DNA of 64,000 nucleotides from Paenibacillus thiaminolyticus (GCF_007066085.1 NZ_CP041405.1:4357001-4421000), one strand, 5' to 3'; positions 26,196 through 36,413 are shown, counted from the stretch's first letter. Program-made: numbers and translations. Notes: generated by a model from the letters alone, not told the origin.

Positions 26196-28949
26196 ATGCC
26201 GTATACCTCGGTACTGCCGAACTCAAGCCGTACGGGTCTTGTTTACATCTCGCTTATTCTGCTGGGGGTTATCGGCTCCCAAGTGGCAATCAAGTTCCCG
26301 TTCGGCGTGGAATTTGCTCTGAGCGGGGCTTTCTTCCTTGTGGCTCTCGTCTTATTCGATGCCGTCCGAACGATGGCGTTCGCCGGACTGGCCGCACTGG
26401 TCCTCTATGTCGCTGGTTATGATATCGATACACTGGCGTTCATCGGAATGGAGCTTGCCGTTGTGGGTTTCCTCTATCAGCGCAGACGGAGGCTGTTGTT
26501 CTGGGACAGCTTGTTCTGGCTTGCGGTCGGAGCTCCGGGAATCGTGCTGCTGTTCTTGATGCGAACCGGCGTGTTCGGGACAGAGGCCATGCTTCAATAT
26601 ATGATGTCCGCTGTGAACGGCATCGTTAATGCGTTTCTCGCCGATATGCTGCTTGCCTATGTACCGTGGCAGCGCCTGCTCGGACGCAGCGCCAACCGGC
26701 CGATTTCTCTTCAGCGCGTTATCGTTCATCTGGCGCTGGCCGCTGTTCTGCTCTCCTTCCTCTTGCATATTAAGCTGGGCAGCAGCGGTTTGCTGACCGA
26801 AGTGGAGCGCGAAGCATATGCCCTCTTGGAGGAGCAGTCGATCCGGGTCGAGGAAGCGCTGCGTGAGCTGGAAGGATCGAATCGGCGGCTCCCGGCGAAT
26901 GCGCCTAGCGTATGGGGGAATGTATCGCTGGTGGAGAGCCTCCTGAAGGAGGAGTCGATGTACGGCGTCATCAAGTTCGCGTTGACGGACGAGCATGGCG
27001 AACTGTTCGCCTGGAGCGACCGGATGTGGGCAGATTACCGGCAGCGATTGTATGAGGAGGCGGGAGCGGTGCGAACCGTTCTTCCCCTGCCCAAAACGTT
27101 AGCGTCAGGAGATGGAGTGGATCGGATCCGGGTTGCCGGCTTCTATCGCGTCCTGCCGGGGACGGAGAACTACCATTACGCAACCGGCCGCTGGAAGGAC
27201 GGCTATTATGTATTGGCACGCTATGGCGAGGCCGGAAGGGCTGGGGCGGTTACCGCCTTTCTTCCGAATGATGCGTTCCTTCCGGGGATTCTCTCTTCAT
27301 ATGTCTGGGAACTGGCTCTTATGCTGGTTGTATGGGGCATTGTAGCAGGGATAGCGGTCATGGTCAGCCGTCCTCTCATTCGTTCTCTTGACGGATTGAA
27401 CCGGATGACGAGCGTTGATCCGGATACGATCACGGACTGGGAGAGGCAAGCATGGCCGCATAGCCGCATCCGGGAGCTTCGCTCCCTGATGTTGAATTTC
27501 CGCGCCATGGCCGAGAGGCTTACCGCGCAGTTCCGGGAGCTTCGCCTCATGAATGAGCATCTTGTGCAGCAGACGAAGCTGCTGGAAAAATCGGAAGAGC
27601 ACTTGCAGCGGTTGGCCTATTATGATCCGCTCACCCAGCTGCCGAACCGCCATTATTTTACGATAGAGATGGATAAGGCGCTGGAACGGGCGGATGTAGA
27701 TGCCACACCGATGGCTTTGCTGTTCATCGATCTCGATCGCTTCAAATACATTAACGACTCGCTCGGTCACAAGATCGGCGATATGCTGCTCGTTCGAGCC
27801 GGGCAGCGCCTGCTCCATTGTCTGTCGAAGCAGGAAGGAACCCATCTGTGCGCCCGGCTGGGCGGCGATGAGTTCGTCATTTTGCTGGAGCAGGGAACAC
27901 GCGAGGAGGCCAAAAAATTGGCGCAGCGCATCCTTCAGCACTTCCGCGAGCGCTTCTGCATTCACGCGCATGAGCTGTTCGTCTCGGCTTCAACCGGGAT
28001 CGCGCTTTATCCCGATGACGGGAATACGCTGACCGCCCTGTTCAAGCAAGCCGATACGGCGATGTATGCGGCGAAGGAGCGGGGCGGGCAGACCTATATG
28101 TTCTTCGATCAGATTCATCCGGATCTGGCTTCCGGCCGCATGCTGCTTGAAAGCTTGCTGTACAAGGCGATGGAGCGCGATGAGCTGACGCTTCATTATC
28201 AGCCGATTGTCGATTGCGCAGGGAAGGTCGTGGCCGCCGAAGTGCTGCTGCGTTGGCTGCACCCGCAGCAAGGCTATATTTCGCCTTCGCAGTTCATTCC
28301 GGTCGCGGAAGAAACCGGTTTAATCATTCCGATTGGCGAGTGGGTGCTGCGCAGCGCATGCATGCAGCATCGCCAATGGAGGGAGCAGGGTATGCCGCCG
28401 CTGCGCCTGTCGGTGAACGTGTCGCTGAGGCAGTTTTTGAATCAGGATTTCGTGGCGATGGTGGAGCGAATCGTGCAGGAGACGCAGTTCGAACCGGAGC
28501 AATTGGTGCTGGAGATTACGGAAGGCTATGTGCATAAGCATGTCGGGCAAGCCAACCATGTTCTGCGGCAGCTGAAGCGGCGCGGCATGAACATCGCCAT
28601 CGACGACTTCGGGACCGGCTACTCATCGCTGGAGCGGCTGAAAACATTGCCGGTCCATACGTTGAAGATAGATCGTTCCTTCGTCAGACATCTGTCTGCG
28701 GATCCGGTCAATGCGTCGATTGTGCAGGCTGTCATTCAGCTCGGCCATAGCTTGAATCTTACCGTCATCGCGGAAGGGGTGGAGACGGCCGAGGAGTTCC
28801 ATTACTTGGAGTCGTTAGGCTGCAACCATTTCCAAGGCTACTATATCAGTCATCCGCTGCCTGCTGCGGAGTTCGCGGCGCGCTTCCGTCAATTCTCCCA
28901 ATATGCGGACAGGAGAGCCATCGCGGAAGCGGCGGGAGGACAGGCTTAA
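26196..28949 (+). CDS. Membrane-bound GGDEF-EAL cyclic-di-GMP enzyme
   Basis: Bifunctional-type c-di-GMP protein of 917 residues from ATG 26196 (AAAGGAG nine bases upstream; an in-frame ATG at 26130 lacks a site). N-terminal block of about seven helices (residues 10-195), an extracytoplasmic or loop region (about 195-375), another helix and a HAMP-like linker, then GGDEF (residues 556-560, intact GGDEF) and EAL (Glu682-Val-Leu). The inhibitory I-site RxxD is absent (EGTH at that position). EAL catalytic residues appear intact: SVNVS, LEITEG, AIDDFGTGYSS, LKIDRSF, IAEGVET and FQGYY. Both activities are therefore possible; phosphodiesterase is the safer prediction. The input domain was not recognised. 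Confidence 0.9.
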   Translation: MPYTSVLPNSSRTGLVYISLILLGVIGSQVAIKFPFGVEFALSGAFFLVALVLFDAVRTMAFAGLAALVLYVAGYDIDTLAFIGMELAVVGFLYQRRRRLLFWDSLFWLAVGAPGIVLLFLMRTGVFGTEAMLQYMMSAVNGIVNAFLADMLLAYVPWQRLLGRSANRPISLQRVIVHLALAAVLLSFLLHIKLGSSGLLTEVEREAYALLEEQSIRVEEALRELEGSNRRLPANAPSVWGNVSLVESLLKEESMYGVIKFALTDEHGELFAWSDRMWADYRQRLYEEAGAVRTVLPLPKTLASGDGVDRIRVAGFYRVLPGTENYHYATGRWKDGYYVLARYGEAGRAGAVTAFLPNDAFLPGILSSYVWELALMLVVWGIVAGIAVMVSRPLIRSLDGLNRMTSVDPDTITDWERQAWPHSRIRELRSLMLNFRAMAERLTAQFRELRLMNEHLVQQTKLLEKSEEHLQRLAYYDPLTQLPNRHYFTIEMDKALERADVDATPMALLFIDLDRFKYINDSLGHKIGDMLLVRAGQRLLHCLSKQEGTHLCARLGGDEFVILLEQGTREEAKKLAQRILQHFRERFCIHAHELFVSASTGIALYPDDGNTLTALFKQADTAMYAAKERGGQTYMFFDQIHPDLASGRMLLESLLYKAMERDELTLHYQPIVDCAGKVVAAEVLLRWLHPQQGYISPSQFIPVAEETGLIIPIGEWVLRSACMQHRQWREQGMPPLRLSVNVSLRQFLNQDFVAMVERIVQETQFEPEQLVLEITEGYVHKHVGQANHVLRQLKRRGMNIAIDDFGTGYSSLERLKTLPVHTLKIDRSFVRHLSADPVNASIVQAVIQLGHSLNLTVIAEGVETAEEFHYLESLGCNHFQGYYISHPLPAAEFAARFRQFSQYADRRAIAEAAGGQA

Positions 28950-28960
28950 TATGACTCGCA

Positions 28961-29005
28961 ACAAGCAAAGAAACGGCCTTCGCAACCGCGGCCGTTTCTT
29001 CTTGT
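28961..29005. terminator. Bidirectional terminator between the GGDEF-EAL and marR genes
   Basis: ACAAGCAAAGAAACGGCC (28961-28978) pairs with GGCCGTTTCTTCTTGT (28990-29005) apart from one bulge; T-rich on one side and A-rich on the other, so it can end both convergent transcripts. Confidence 0.85.
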
Positions 29006-29006
29006 T

Positions 29007-29480
29007 TTACCCCTCTTTTTTTGTGACAAGACTGAGCTTTTCCGCCTGAATACCCAGCTTTTTGAGCAGAAGTATCGCTTGGGCCTTCTCTTCCAAGGTC
29101 AGTCCGCTTAATGCCCGGCGCAGGGTCTGAGCCTGCTTCGGCAAAATTTTCTGCATCTCTGTCCGGCCCTGTTCCGTCAATTCGGCGAAGATGACCCGCC
29201 GATCCTTGGAGCATGGGTGGCGCTGCACCAGGCCGTTGCGTACGAGCTTGTCGATGACATAGGTGACATTTCCGCTCTGCAGCAGCAGCTTCGCCCCAAT
29301 TTGTTGGATCGGCTGTGGTCCTTTATGATAGAGCATTTCGAGTACGGCAAAGTCGGTCGGGTTGTAGCCTTGTTTTTTGCAGCCTGCAGCGGCATGATCG
29401 GAGACGCTCTTGAAAGCTTTGGAGAATACGCGGAACAAATGCAGGGCTTCGTCGGTATCGCGTTGCGCCCGTTCAGACAT
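29007..29480 (-). CDS. MarR-family transcriptional regulator
   Basis: Winged-helix repressor of 157 residues. The ATG at 29480 has GAGGTGG eight bases upstream; the in-frame GTG at 29492 overlaps that site. Core elements: helix ADHAAAGCKKQGYNPTDFAVLEMLYHKGPQ (dimerisation and helix 1-2), recognition region QSGNVTYVIDKLVRNGLV and the wing KDRRVIFAELTEQG. An N-terminal Cys (AAGCKKQG, about residue 34) could act as a redox switch, as in OhrR/HypR-type members. Divergent from a quinone reductase gene, which is the likely target. Confidence 0.88.
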   Translation of the reverse strand: MSERAQRDTDEALHLFRVFSKAFKSVSDHAAAGCKKQGYNPTDFAVLEMLYHKGPQPIQQIGAKLLLQSGNVTYVIDKLVRNGLVQRHPCSKDRRVIFAELTEQGRTEMQKILPKQAQTLRRALSGLTLEEKAQAILLLKKLGIQAEKLSLVTKKEG

Positions 29481-29579
29481 AGTCCTTTCCACCTCGCTTT
29501 ACTGGTTACCTCTTCATCGTATAAGCTTAAGTTGATGTCCAACATGTCATAGATCACACTTTTGGGCTAAAAGTGCAAT

Positions 29580-29599
29580 AAATTTTGAATATTAAATTT
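29580..29599. promoter_or_regulatory. Candidate MarR operator
   Basis: Quasi-palindromic AAATTTTGAATATTAAATTT in the marR-qor divergent region, centred on AATATT. Position and symmetry are seen; binding is inferred. Confidence 0.35.
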
Positions 29600-29665
29600 G
29601 ATCGAGATCGTTCAGCTCCATTCGGTGGATAATGGAGAAGAGCATACCTAAGGAGGCGGAACAAA

Positions 29666-30655
29666 ATGACCAATCCGACCAATATGCTGGCTTGTCATGT
29701 GGAGCCGGACCTTCACCTGACATGGAAGGAGATGGAGGCGCCGCGCTGCGGCGAAGGAGAATTGCTCGTCCGGGTGCATGCCACGGCGCTGAATCGGGCC
29801 GATCTGCTGCAGAAGCGCGGAAAATATCCGGTGCCGGCGGGGGCGTCTCCCGTACTCGGTCTCGAAATGGCGGGTACGGTGGAAGCGGCCGGACCGGGAG
29901 TAACGGGATGGGAGCCGGGAGACCGGGTCGCGGCGCTGCTTCCGGGAGGAGGCTATGCTCAATATGCGGTGATCCCGGCCGATATGGCGCTGCCCGTCCC
30001 GGCGGCGTTCACCTTGGAGCAGGCCGCGGCGCTGCCGGAGGCTTATTTGACGGCCTATTTGAACCTGTTCCAGCTTGGGAGGCTGGAAGGCGGGGAAGCG
30101 GTGCTGATTCATGCCGGGGCAAGCGGCGTGGGGACGGCCGCGATTCAGCTCGCGCGGGCTGCGGGGGCGAGAGTCGCCGCCACGGCCGGGACGGAGGAGA
30201 AGTGCGAGCGGCTGACGGCATTGGGGGCAGAGCTCGTCTTGAACTATAGGACTGAGCCGTTGGCAGAGACGGTGCTGTCCTGGACGGAGGGCGCCGGCGT
30301 AAATGTCGTGCTGGATCCGGTATGCGCCGCGTATTGGAACGATCATATGCGCTGCATGGCGATGGACGGCAGGCTGGTCCTGATTGGAACGCTGGGCGGC
30401 TCGAAGGCGGAGGTGGACTTCATGTCCGTCATGCTGCGCCGCTTGCATGTTATCGGGAGTACGCTGCGCGGCTTGCCTCCGAAGCGCAAGAGCGAATTGA
30501 CGAAGGCGTTCTGGAGATTCGCCGGGCCATGGCTGGAGCGTGGAGAGTGCCTGCCGGTCATCGACTCGGTCTGGCAGCCCGAGCAAATAAATGAAGCGCA
30601 TCAGCGGATGGAGCGTAATGAAAATGTAGGGAAAATCGTTCTCTTAGTGCCGTAA
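29666..30655 (+). CDS. NAD(P)H:quinone oxidoreductase, zinc-free MDR family
   Basis: Cytosolic reductase of 329 residues, PIG3/TP53I3-like type. It has the family start (LTWKEMEAPRCGEGELLV), NRADLLQKRGKYPVP, the GLEMAGTVEAAG strand, and the nucleotide-binding motif IHAGASGVGTAAIQLARA (AXXGXXG form); catalytic zinc cysteines are absent. AAGGAGG precedes the ATG. Divergent from marR, which suggests induction by quinones or electrophiles. The ecsA gene follows after 38 bases but with its own ribosome site. Confidence 0.88.
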   Translation: MTNPTNMLACHVEPDLHLTWKEMEAPRCGEGELLVRVHATALNRADLLQKRGKYPVPAGASPVLGLEMAGTVEAAGPGVTGWEPGDRVAALLPGGGYAQYAVIPADMALPVPAAFTLEQAAALPEAYLTAYLNLFQLGRLEGGEAVLIHAGASGVGTAAIQLARAAGARVAATAGTEEKCERLTALGAELVLNYRTEPLAETVLSWTEGAGVNVVLDPVCAAYWNDHMRCMAMDGRLVLIGTLGGSKAEVDFMSVMLRRLHVIGSTLRGLPPKRKSELTKAFWRFAGPWLERGECLPVIDSVWQPEQINEAHQRMERNENVGKIVLLVP

Positions 30656-30693
30656 GCCGATAAGAGAACAAGCAAGCAGAAGAAGGTGCTGGC

Positions 30694-31392
30694 ATGATCG
30701 TATTGGATACACGAATCGAAGAAGCGGGCTATGACAAAGGAGATCCGACGATACGCAACATCTCCTTTCAAGTCCAAGCGGGGGAGCTTGTCGGACTCAT
30801 CGGGCCGAACGGGGCCGGCAAGAGCACGACCATCAAGTCCATTCTTGGCATTATGCGCGAGGTCAAGGGGACCATTCGCATCGGGGACGGATCGGGGACC
30901 TACGCCTATGTGCCGGAGCAGCCCGTTCTGTATGATTCGATGACGCTGTGGGAGCATCTGGAGCTGGCCGCTGCTGCCCATGAGCTGCCGGAAGCCGAGT
31001 TCCGGGAGCGGGCAGAGGAACTGCTGGGCATCTTTCAATTAACCGAGGTGAAGCATCATTTGCCGACCAGCTTCTCCAAAGGAATGCAGCAGAAGCTGAT
31101 GTTAATTATCGCCTTCCTGCTCAAGCCTTCCTTATATATTGTGGACGAGCCGTTCGTCGGCCTGGACCCGCGGGCGACCCGGCGCTTCCTCCGGATGCTG
31201 GAGGAGGAGCGGAAGCGGGGAGCCGGCGTCCTCATGAGCACGCATGTGCTGGATACGGCCGAGCGGGTCTGCGATTCCTTCGTGCTGATCCATCAGGGGC
31301 GCATTGTCGCCTCCGGCACGTTGGAGCAGGTGCGTGGAACGAGCGGGCTGCCGGAAGGGACGCTGTTCGACTGCTTCGAGGTGCTGACGTGA
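30694..31392 (+). CDS. ecsA: ABC transporter ATP-binding protein EcsA
   Basis: ATPase of 232 residues partnering the next gene. Walker A LIGPNGAGKST (about 38-48), Q-loop YVPEQPVLYD, signature TSFSKGMQQK (the SKGM form usual for EcsA), Walker B LYIVDEPFVGLD, H-loop MSTHVLD. EcsAB of B. subtilis affects protein secretion, competence and intramembrane proteolysis through RasP. The stop overlaps the GTG start of the permease by four bases, so the genes are translationally coupled. Confidence 0.87.
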   Translation: MIVLDTRIEEAGYDKGDPTIRNISFQVQAGELVGLIGPNGAGKSTTIKSILGIMREVKGTIRIGDGSGTYAYVPEQPVLYDSMTLWEHLELAAAAHELPEAEFRERAEELLGIFQLTEVKHHLPTSFSKGMQQKLMLIIAFLLKPSLYIVDEPFVGLDPRATRRFLRMLEEERKRGAGVLMSTHVLDTAERVCDSFVLIHQGRIVASGTLEQVRGTSGLPEGTLFDCFEVLT

Positions 31393-32690
31393 AGCGGCCG
31401 GTCTCCGGGCCGTGGAGGCTCGCTCAGTACCGGTGGCGGACGAATGCCGAGTACCAATGGAAGGCGCTCCGCTCCGCGCTGGACTGGACCGTGTGGCTCT
31501 ATATCGCCATTCCGGCGCTGCTGCTCGGCATCAAGTTTTACTATGATTGGTGGACCCTTCCGCTGCCGGCATCCTGGGTGGCCTTGCCGAGGGAAGTATG
31601 GCTGCTGCCGTTCCTCCTGCCGGTGCTGACCGGCACGCTTCATACGTGGAGCGAAGCGGGCGACGTGCTGTTCCTCAGGCAAAAGAAAGCATGGTGGAGA
31701 CGGCTGGCCGCCTTCGGAGTACTGATGTACACGGTGCGCAGCATCGTGATGACCGGCCTTATCGGCGTGGTGGCGGCCCCTTGGCTGATGAAAGGCTACG
31801 GCCTGTCTGCCGGGGAATTAGCGGCTTTTGGCGCGGGAATCGCCTCCTTAACCGCGGTAGCGGCATGCGTTCGCAACCGCGTACAGACGGAATGGCATGG
31901 CTGGCGGCGGTGGGGCCTCGGTCTGTTGGCGGGCGCTGTGGTGATTGCCGCCTATTGCGGCCTCGTCTACATTTTGTCCATTCATCCATTGCTGCCACTG
32001 GGCGGAGCGTTGCTGCTCTGTATCCTGACCGTGCCGTTCATCCGGTATCGCCTGCATGTCACCCATGCCTTCGAGCGCGATGTCGAGCTGGAGAGCCAGT
32101 CACGGATGAGACTGACCGCGCTGCTGCTCTCGCAGAGCATGGACAAGCCTGCGCGGCGCAAGCGGAAGCGGGGATTGCTGTTCCCGCGCTCGGGGTATTT
32201 CATGAAGCGGAAGCATGGCGGACAGGTCATTGGCTCTTTGGCCGTCAAGTCGCTGCTGCGCAGCCGCAATCATTTTATGTTTTATCTGCGGTTCGCCGGG
32301 GTTGGCTTGTCCGCAGTCGTTGTCTCCGTCATTTCTTCGCCAACCTTGTATTATTTAATCGTTCCGGTCCTGTGCGGCGTGCTCAGCTATTGGCTGAGCC
32401 TCTATTGGAGGGAATTCATTGAAGGAGACGTGCCTTCAATGTTCTCGTTCCGCTCGTCGCATCTGCAGCAGGCGGCGGCTCACATGGTCCAGGTGCTGGC
32501 GTCTGTTCCCGGCTTCCTCTGGGCGCTCGCAGGCGGGTTGTTCATTGCGCCGCCGCTGGTGGCAGTCGGCATGGGGCTTATAGGAGGACTGGCCGCCGGC
32601 GCGATTGGAACGATCATCGTGCAGATGAAGGGCTGGAAGCAGAAGACGAAGGAAGAGAAGGAAGAGAAGGAGAACCAATTCGGCGCGTGA
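31389..32690 (+). CDS. ecsB: ABC transporter permease EcsB
   Basis: Integral membrane protein of 433 residues, GTG start inside the ecsA stop (GTGA). Basic N-terminus, then about eight to ten helices in two blocks separated by a long charged cytoplasmic segment (RRKRKRGLLFPRSGYFMKR). The C-terminus is a Lys/Glu-rich tail (EEKEEKENQ). Gene order and size match EcsB. Confidence 0.84.
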   Translation: MKRPVSGPWRLAQYRWRTNAEYQWKALRSALDWTVWLYIAIPALLLGIKFYYDWWTLPLPASWVALPREVWLLPFLLPVLTGTLHTWSEAGDVLFLRQKKAWWRRLAAFGVLMYTVRSIVMTGLIGVVAAPWLMKGYGLSAGELAAFGAGIASLTAVAACVRNRVQTEWHGWRRWGLGLLAGAVVIAAYCGLVYILSIHPLLPLGGALLLCILTVPFIRYRLHVTHAFERDVELESQSRMRLTALLLSQSMDKPARRKRKRGLLFPRSGYFMKRKHGGQVIGSLAVKSLLRSRNHFMFYLRFAGVGLSAVVVSVISSPTLYYLIVPVLCGVLSYWLSLYWREFIEGDVPSMFSFRSSHLQQAAAHMVQVLASVPGFLWALAGGLFIAPPLVAVGMGLIGGLAAGAIGTIIVQMKGWKQKTKEEKEEKENQFGA

Positions 32691-32761
32691 ACCGATGAAC
32701 GGATGAGATTCCGGTCTTGCGGGCATATTATGTCCAAAGCGGAGAAAGAGGAGGGCAAGAC

Positions 32762-33166
32762 ATGGAAGCAGCCGCTATCCGGTTCCGGTTCTCGGATGCC
32801 GCGAGTGCCCGATTGGCCTTCGACACCTTGGAAGAGCTTGGTTATGCGCCGGTCTATGACGGCCATCAGGGCACGGAGCTTCATATTCATGTGGAGAAAA
32901 GAGATCTGGCCTCGGCGATTGAAATTGCCGAAGCGCACGGCGGCACGCTTGTGGAAGAGGGAGATATGACCGAATCCGCAATCGTGAATGATGCCTATAA
33001 TATCGATCTCATTCCGATTCCGGCACATGTGATCAATGAGGATTGGGCAGACGACGACCGGTATGCCTTGGCCGCATCGAGTCATGATGATCTCGCGGCG
33101 CGGGAAGAGGACGCGATGGGCTGGAATGACGATACGAACCAGTTCCCTGGAGGGATTCATATCTAG
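32762..33166 (+). CDS. Conserved hypothetical acidic protein
   Basis: Soluble protein of 134 residues; ATG 32762 has AAAGAGGAGGG seven bases upstream. The first 60 residues look like a small alpha/beta (ferredoxin-like) domain with IRFRFSDAASARLAFDTLEEL and GTELHIHVEKRDLASAIEIAEAHGG, and the rest is acidic and low in structure, ending WNDDTNQFPGGIHI. It lies 71 bases after ecsB and ends before a strong hairpin, so it may be the third gene of that operon. No function is assigned. Confidence 0.65.
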   Translation: MEAAAIRFRFSDAASARLAFDTLEELGYAPVYDGHQGTELHIHVEKRDLASAIEIAEAHGGTLVEEGDMTESAIVNDAYNIDLIPIPAHVINEDWADDDRYALAASSHDDLAAREEDAMGWNDDTNQFPGGIHI

Positions 33167-33172
33167 GGCAAC

Positions 33173-33223
33173 GCAAGAAGCGGCTTCGCTCCCCGGCGAC
33201 AGGGGGCGAAGCCGCTTTGCTTG
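33173..33223. terminator. Bidirectional terminator
   Basis: Perfect 12-bp stem AAGCGGCTTCGC (33178-33189) / GCGAAGCCGCTT (33206-33217) between convergent genes. Confidence 0.85.
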
Positions 33224-34486
33224 TTATGGAAGGGCGGCGGCATGCTTCCCGGCCGTATATCCGGTAGCGAATGCGGCCGTAATGTTATAACCGCCCGTAT
33301 ACCCGTGCACATCGAGAATCTCGCCGCAGAAAAAGAGCCCTCTCATCAGCCTCGATTCCATTGTGCGCGGGTCAATCTCCTTCAAATTAACCCCGCCGCC
33401 CGTGACGAACGCTTCCTCCAGAGACAAGGTGCCGTTCACCTTGACGGGGAAGGACGTAATCAGCCGGCAGAGCTCTTGCAGCGGCTGCTTGCGGATATGA
33501 TCGCAAGTTACACTCTCCTCGATGCCGGCCTGCTGGAGCAGGATGGGCACCATCCGCTCAGGCACCAGGTGCCGGAGCATATTTTTGATCGCCTTCTTCG
33601 GTTCCTGGCTCCATCTGTCCATTAGCTGCCGCTCCAGCTCCTCCGGACTAAGCTCCGGCTTCATATTGATAGTCAGCAGCACGGTCTCTTGTCCGGATCG
33701 CTTCCGCTCCTTGACGACGAACTGGCTGCAGCGGAGCGCGGCCGGCCCGGACAGCCCGAAATGCGTAAACAGAAGATCTCCATCGTGCTGAATGATTTTT
33801 TTGCCCTTGGCGTTCCACACCGCAAGACGGATATTTTGAAGCGACAGGCCCTGCAGCAGCTTCTCGCGGATGAAATAAGCTTGTGAGGTCAACGGCACCT
33901 CTGTCGGATACAGCTCGGTGATCGTATGCCCGGCAGCCTCGGCCCAAGGATAGCCATCGCCGGTAGAACCCGTGCGGGGCACGGACTTGCCTCCGGTCGC
34001 GACGATGACCGCCTTCGCGCGGATGACCGCGCCATCCGACAGGCGGACGCCCTGCACGGCGCCGTCCGCATAGAGCACCTCAGCTACGGGCCGATTCGTC
34101 ATCATCGTGACGCCCCGCGTGCGCACTTCCCCGATAAGCGCTTCGACCACGGTCTTCGCCTTGTCGGACACCGGGAACATCCGGCCGTTATCCTCCTCCT
34201 TCAACGCGATGCCGAGTCCTTCGAAGAAGCGGATAATATCCTGATTATTGAAGTGAGAAAACGCGCTATGTAAAAATCTCCCGTTCCCCGGAATATGCCG
34301 AATCAGCTCATCCAAATCTTTATTATTCGTTACGTTGCACCGTCCGCCGCCCGAAATGCCGAGCTTGCGGCCCAGCTTGTCCCCTTTATCGATCAGCAGC
34401 ACGTCCGCTCCTTCACCCGCAGCAGCAATACAGGCCATCAATCCTGACGGTCCGCCGCCGATAACTATAATATCGGTCTCTTTCAT
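33224..34486 (-). CDS. BaiN/HI0933-family NAD(P)/FAD-dependent oxidoreductase
   Basis: Flavoprotein of 420 residues. ATG 34486 (MKETDI...) has AAGGAG nine bases upstream; the longer frame to 34531 is not needed. N-terminal dinucleotide fold [18 protein letters not shown], then the family-specific [32 protein letters not shown], and a C-terminal [16 protein letters not shown] segment ([12 protein letters not shown] here) with [17 protein letters not shown]. The reaction is not known for most members. Monocistronic. Confidence 0.87.
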   Translation of the reverse strand: MKETDIIVIGGGPSGLMACIAAAGEGADVLLIDKGDKLGRKLGISGGGRCNVTNNKDLDELIRHIPGNGRFLHSAFSHFNNQDIIRFFEGLGIALKEEDNGRMFPVSDKAKTVVEALIGEVRTRGVTMMTNRPVAEVLYADGAVQGVRLSDGAVIRAKAVIVATGGKSVPRTGSTGDGYPWAEAAGHTITELYPTEVPLTSQAYFIREKLLQGLSLQNIRLAVWNAKGKKIIQHDGDLLFTHFGLSGPAALRCSQFVVKERKRSGQETVLLTINMKPELSPEELERQLMDRWSQEPKKAIKNMLRHLVPERMVPILLQQAGIEESVTCDHIRKQPLQELCRLITSFPVKVNGTLSLEEAFVTGGGVNLKEIDPRTMESRLMRGLFFCGEILDVHGYTGGYNITAAFATGYTAGKHAAALP

Positions 34487-34631
34487 GTCGTATGCTCCTT
34501 CACCGTCGTTTCGTTCCTTATTGTAGCGCAAAATGTAGAAAAATGCCTAAAAGATCGGCTTGCTCCATTGTCAAACTTGGCCATTTATGTTTTAATCAAT
34601 GCATTCCACAACATGCCAGAGGAGAGAAATC

Positions 34632-36380
34632 ATGTACATCGCTTTGAAGGAAACCCTTCTGCAAGTTCTGATTGCTTGTATTCCGGCGTTCTCCTGCCAG
34701 CTGTGCTCCATTCGGTCGGCGCGGCCGCTGCTGACCCGGCTTGCTGTTGGAGTTGCTTCCGTGATTTCCGTGTTTCTGTGCATCCTGTTCTCCTTCCATC
34801 ATCCGGAGGCTTCGCAGCCATTCGATTTTCGGCTGATTCCTTTTATGCTGGGCGTGCTATACGGCGGATACCGCATCGGATTGGTTATGGTGGCCCTCTA
34901 TACCGTTTTTATTATCGCTTTTCCACTATATCAACCGACGGGGAACCAATGGGGCGATGCCCTGATCTATTTAACCCCGCTATTGTTTATTACGATTAAC
35001 AAATTCCGTCAGTCTGGCTTGCGAATGCGGCTTGCCATCATTATTTCCTTTTCGCTGCTCGGCATGCTCGTCTACAGCATTGTCTATGCAGCGTATGTCT
35101 GGACCGTTCCGGCCGACAGAGCTGCGGGGGACTTAGGCTTATCCTGTCTCGTCTTATTCGGCATCGTGTTTCTGCTAACCGCGTGCTTGGTGCTGTACAT
35201 GATGGAAGGTACGAGGGAGAAGACCTTCCTGCAGCAGGGATACCGGATTGTCTCCCGTCAATACCGGGAGGAGGTCGAGAAGCTCAAGCAGATTCTCAAT
35301 ACGGCTCCGCTCTGCGTCATTGCCATCGATGCGGATACCCGCATCACCGCCCTCAACGACATGATGATCGAAGGGATCCAGCTGCAGGTTCCCGGCGTGA
35401 CGAGGGCGCAATTAATGGGGCGTCCTTTGCGGGATCTGCTGCACAAAATGGGAGATGAGCCGAATAAGTTTATTATCCTTCAATGGGCTTTGCAAAAAGG
35501 GGCGGTCGAAGGCGAGGTCACTCGCCTTGGTGAACGCGACTACTACATTCTGGCCAAGTCCATCTACAGTCAAGAGACCGGGGAAATTGTCGGCGCGGTA
35601 GGCATGGCCCATGATGTGACCGAACTGTCCAAGCTGCGCGCCGAGATCGGCAACATGGAGCGGCTGCATCTGGTCGGCCAGATGGCTGCCAGCATTACGC
35701 ACGAGATCCGCAATCCGATGGCGGTCATTCGCGGGTTCATGCAATTGATCCAAGAGAAGAGTCCCGACAATATGAAGGACTATTACCGGATTGTGATGGA
35801 CGAGATCGACCGGGCCAACGGAATCATCAACGATTTCCTGGCGCTGGCGCAGAACCGCATCGTGGAGAAGGAAATGGTCCATCTGCACGATATTATGAAG
35901 CAGCTGTCCCCGCTGCTGTGGGCGGACGCCAACCTGCGCGGCCAGGAGATCATCTATCAATTGGGCGAGGATATTCCGGATCTGTATTTGGATACGAAGG
36001 AAATGAAGCAGCTTATTCTGAATCTGTCGCGCAATGCGCTGGAATCGATGGAGTCGATGGAGAAGCGGGGGACATTAACGATCACGACCCGTGCCGTGCC
36101 CCAAGGCGTGCAGCTGCTTGTAAGCGATACCGGGACAGGAATTCCAGATTCCGTCTTGGAAAAGCTGTTCGAGCCGTTCTATACGACCAAGTCGAAAGGT
36201 ACCGGACTTGGCTTGCCGCTCTGCTTGAGCATCGTCGAACGGCATGAAGGAACGATCGAGATTGATACGTCGGAGAGAGGGACCACGTTCATCGTCACCT
36301 TCCATCTCGATCCGAAGCGGCGGAGAGAACCGCAGCGGGAGAAGGAACACCATCCGCAGGAAGCGTTGAACGCGCTCTAG
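34632..36380 (+). CDS. Orphan sporulation-type sensor histidine kinase (5TM-PAS-HisKA-HATPase)
   Basis: Membrane kinase of 582 residues; ATG 34632 with GAGGAGAG upstream. N-terminal five to six helices (about 10-195) of the LytS/YhcK-type sensor, a PAS region (about 215-335; LNTAPLCVIAIDADTRI), then HisKA with His357 in ASITHEIRNPMAVIRGF, and an ATPase domain (NLSRNALESM, SDTGTGIP, KGTGLGLPLC). The organisation resembles KinB/KinD-type kinases that feed the Spo0F/Spo0A phosphorelay. No response regulator gene is adjacent, as is usual for phosphorelay kinases. Confidence 0.85.
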   Translation: MYIALKETLLQVLIACIPAFSCQLCSIRSARPLLTRLAVGVASVISVFLCILFSFHHPEASQPFDFRLIPFMLGVLYGGYRIGLVMVALYTVFIIAFPLYQPTGNQWGDALIYLTPLLFITINKFRQSGLRMRLAIIISFSLLGMLVYSIVYAAYVWTVPADRAAGDLGLSCLVLFGIVFLLTACLVLYMMEGTREKTFLQQGYRIVSRQYREEVEKLKQILNTAPLCVIAIDADTRITALNDMMIEGIQLQVPGVTRAQLMGRPLRDLLHKMGDEPNKFIILQWALQKGAVEGEVTRLGERDYYILAKSIYSQETGEIVGAVGMAHDVTELSKLRAEIGNMERLHLVGQMAASITHEIRNPMAVIRGFMQLIQEKSPDNMKDYYRIVMDEIDRANGIINDFLALAQNRIVEKEMVHLHDIMKQLSPLLWADANLRGQEIIYQLGEDIPDLYLDTKEMKQLILNLSRNALESMESMEKRGTLTITTRAVPQGVQLLVSDTGTGIPDSVLEKLFEPFYTTKSKGTGLGLPLCLSIVERHEGTIEIDTSERGTTFIVTFHLDPKRRREPQREKEHHPQEALNAL

Positions 36381-36413
36381 TCGTCAGCTATCATAGATGA
36401 GGGAGGTGGGCGT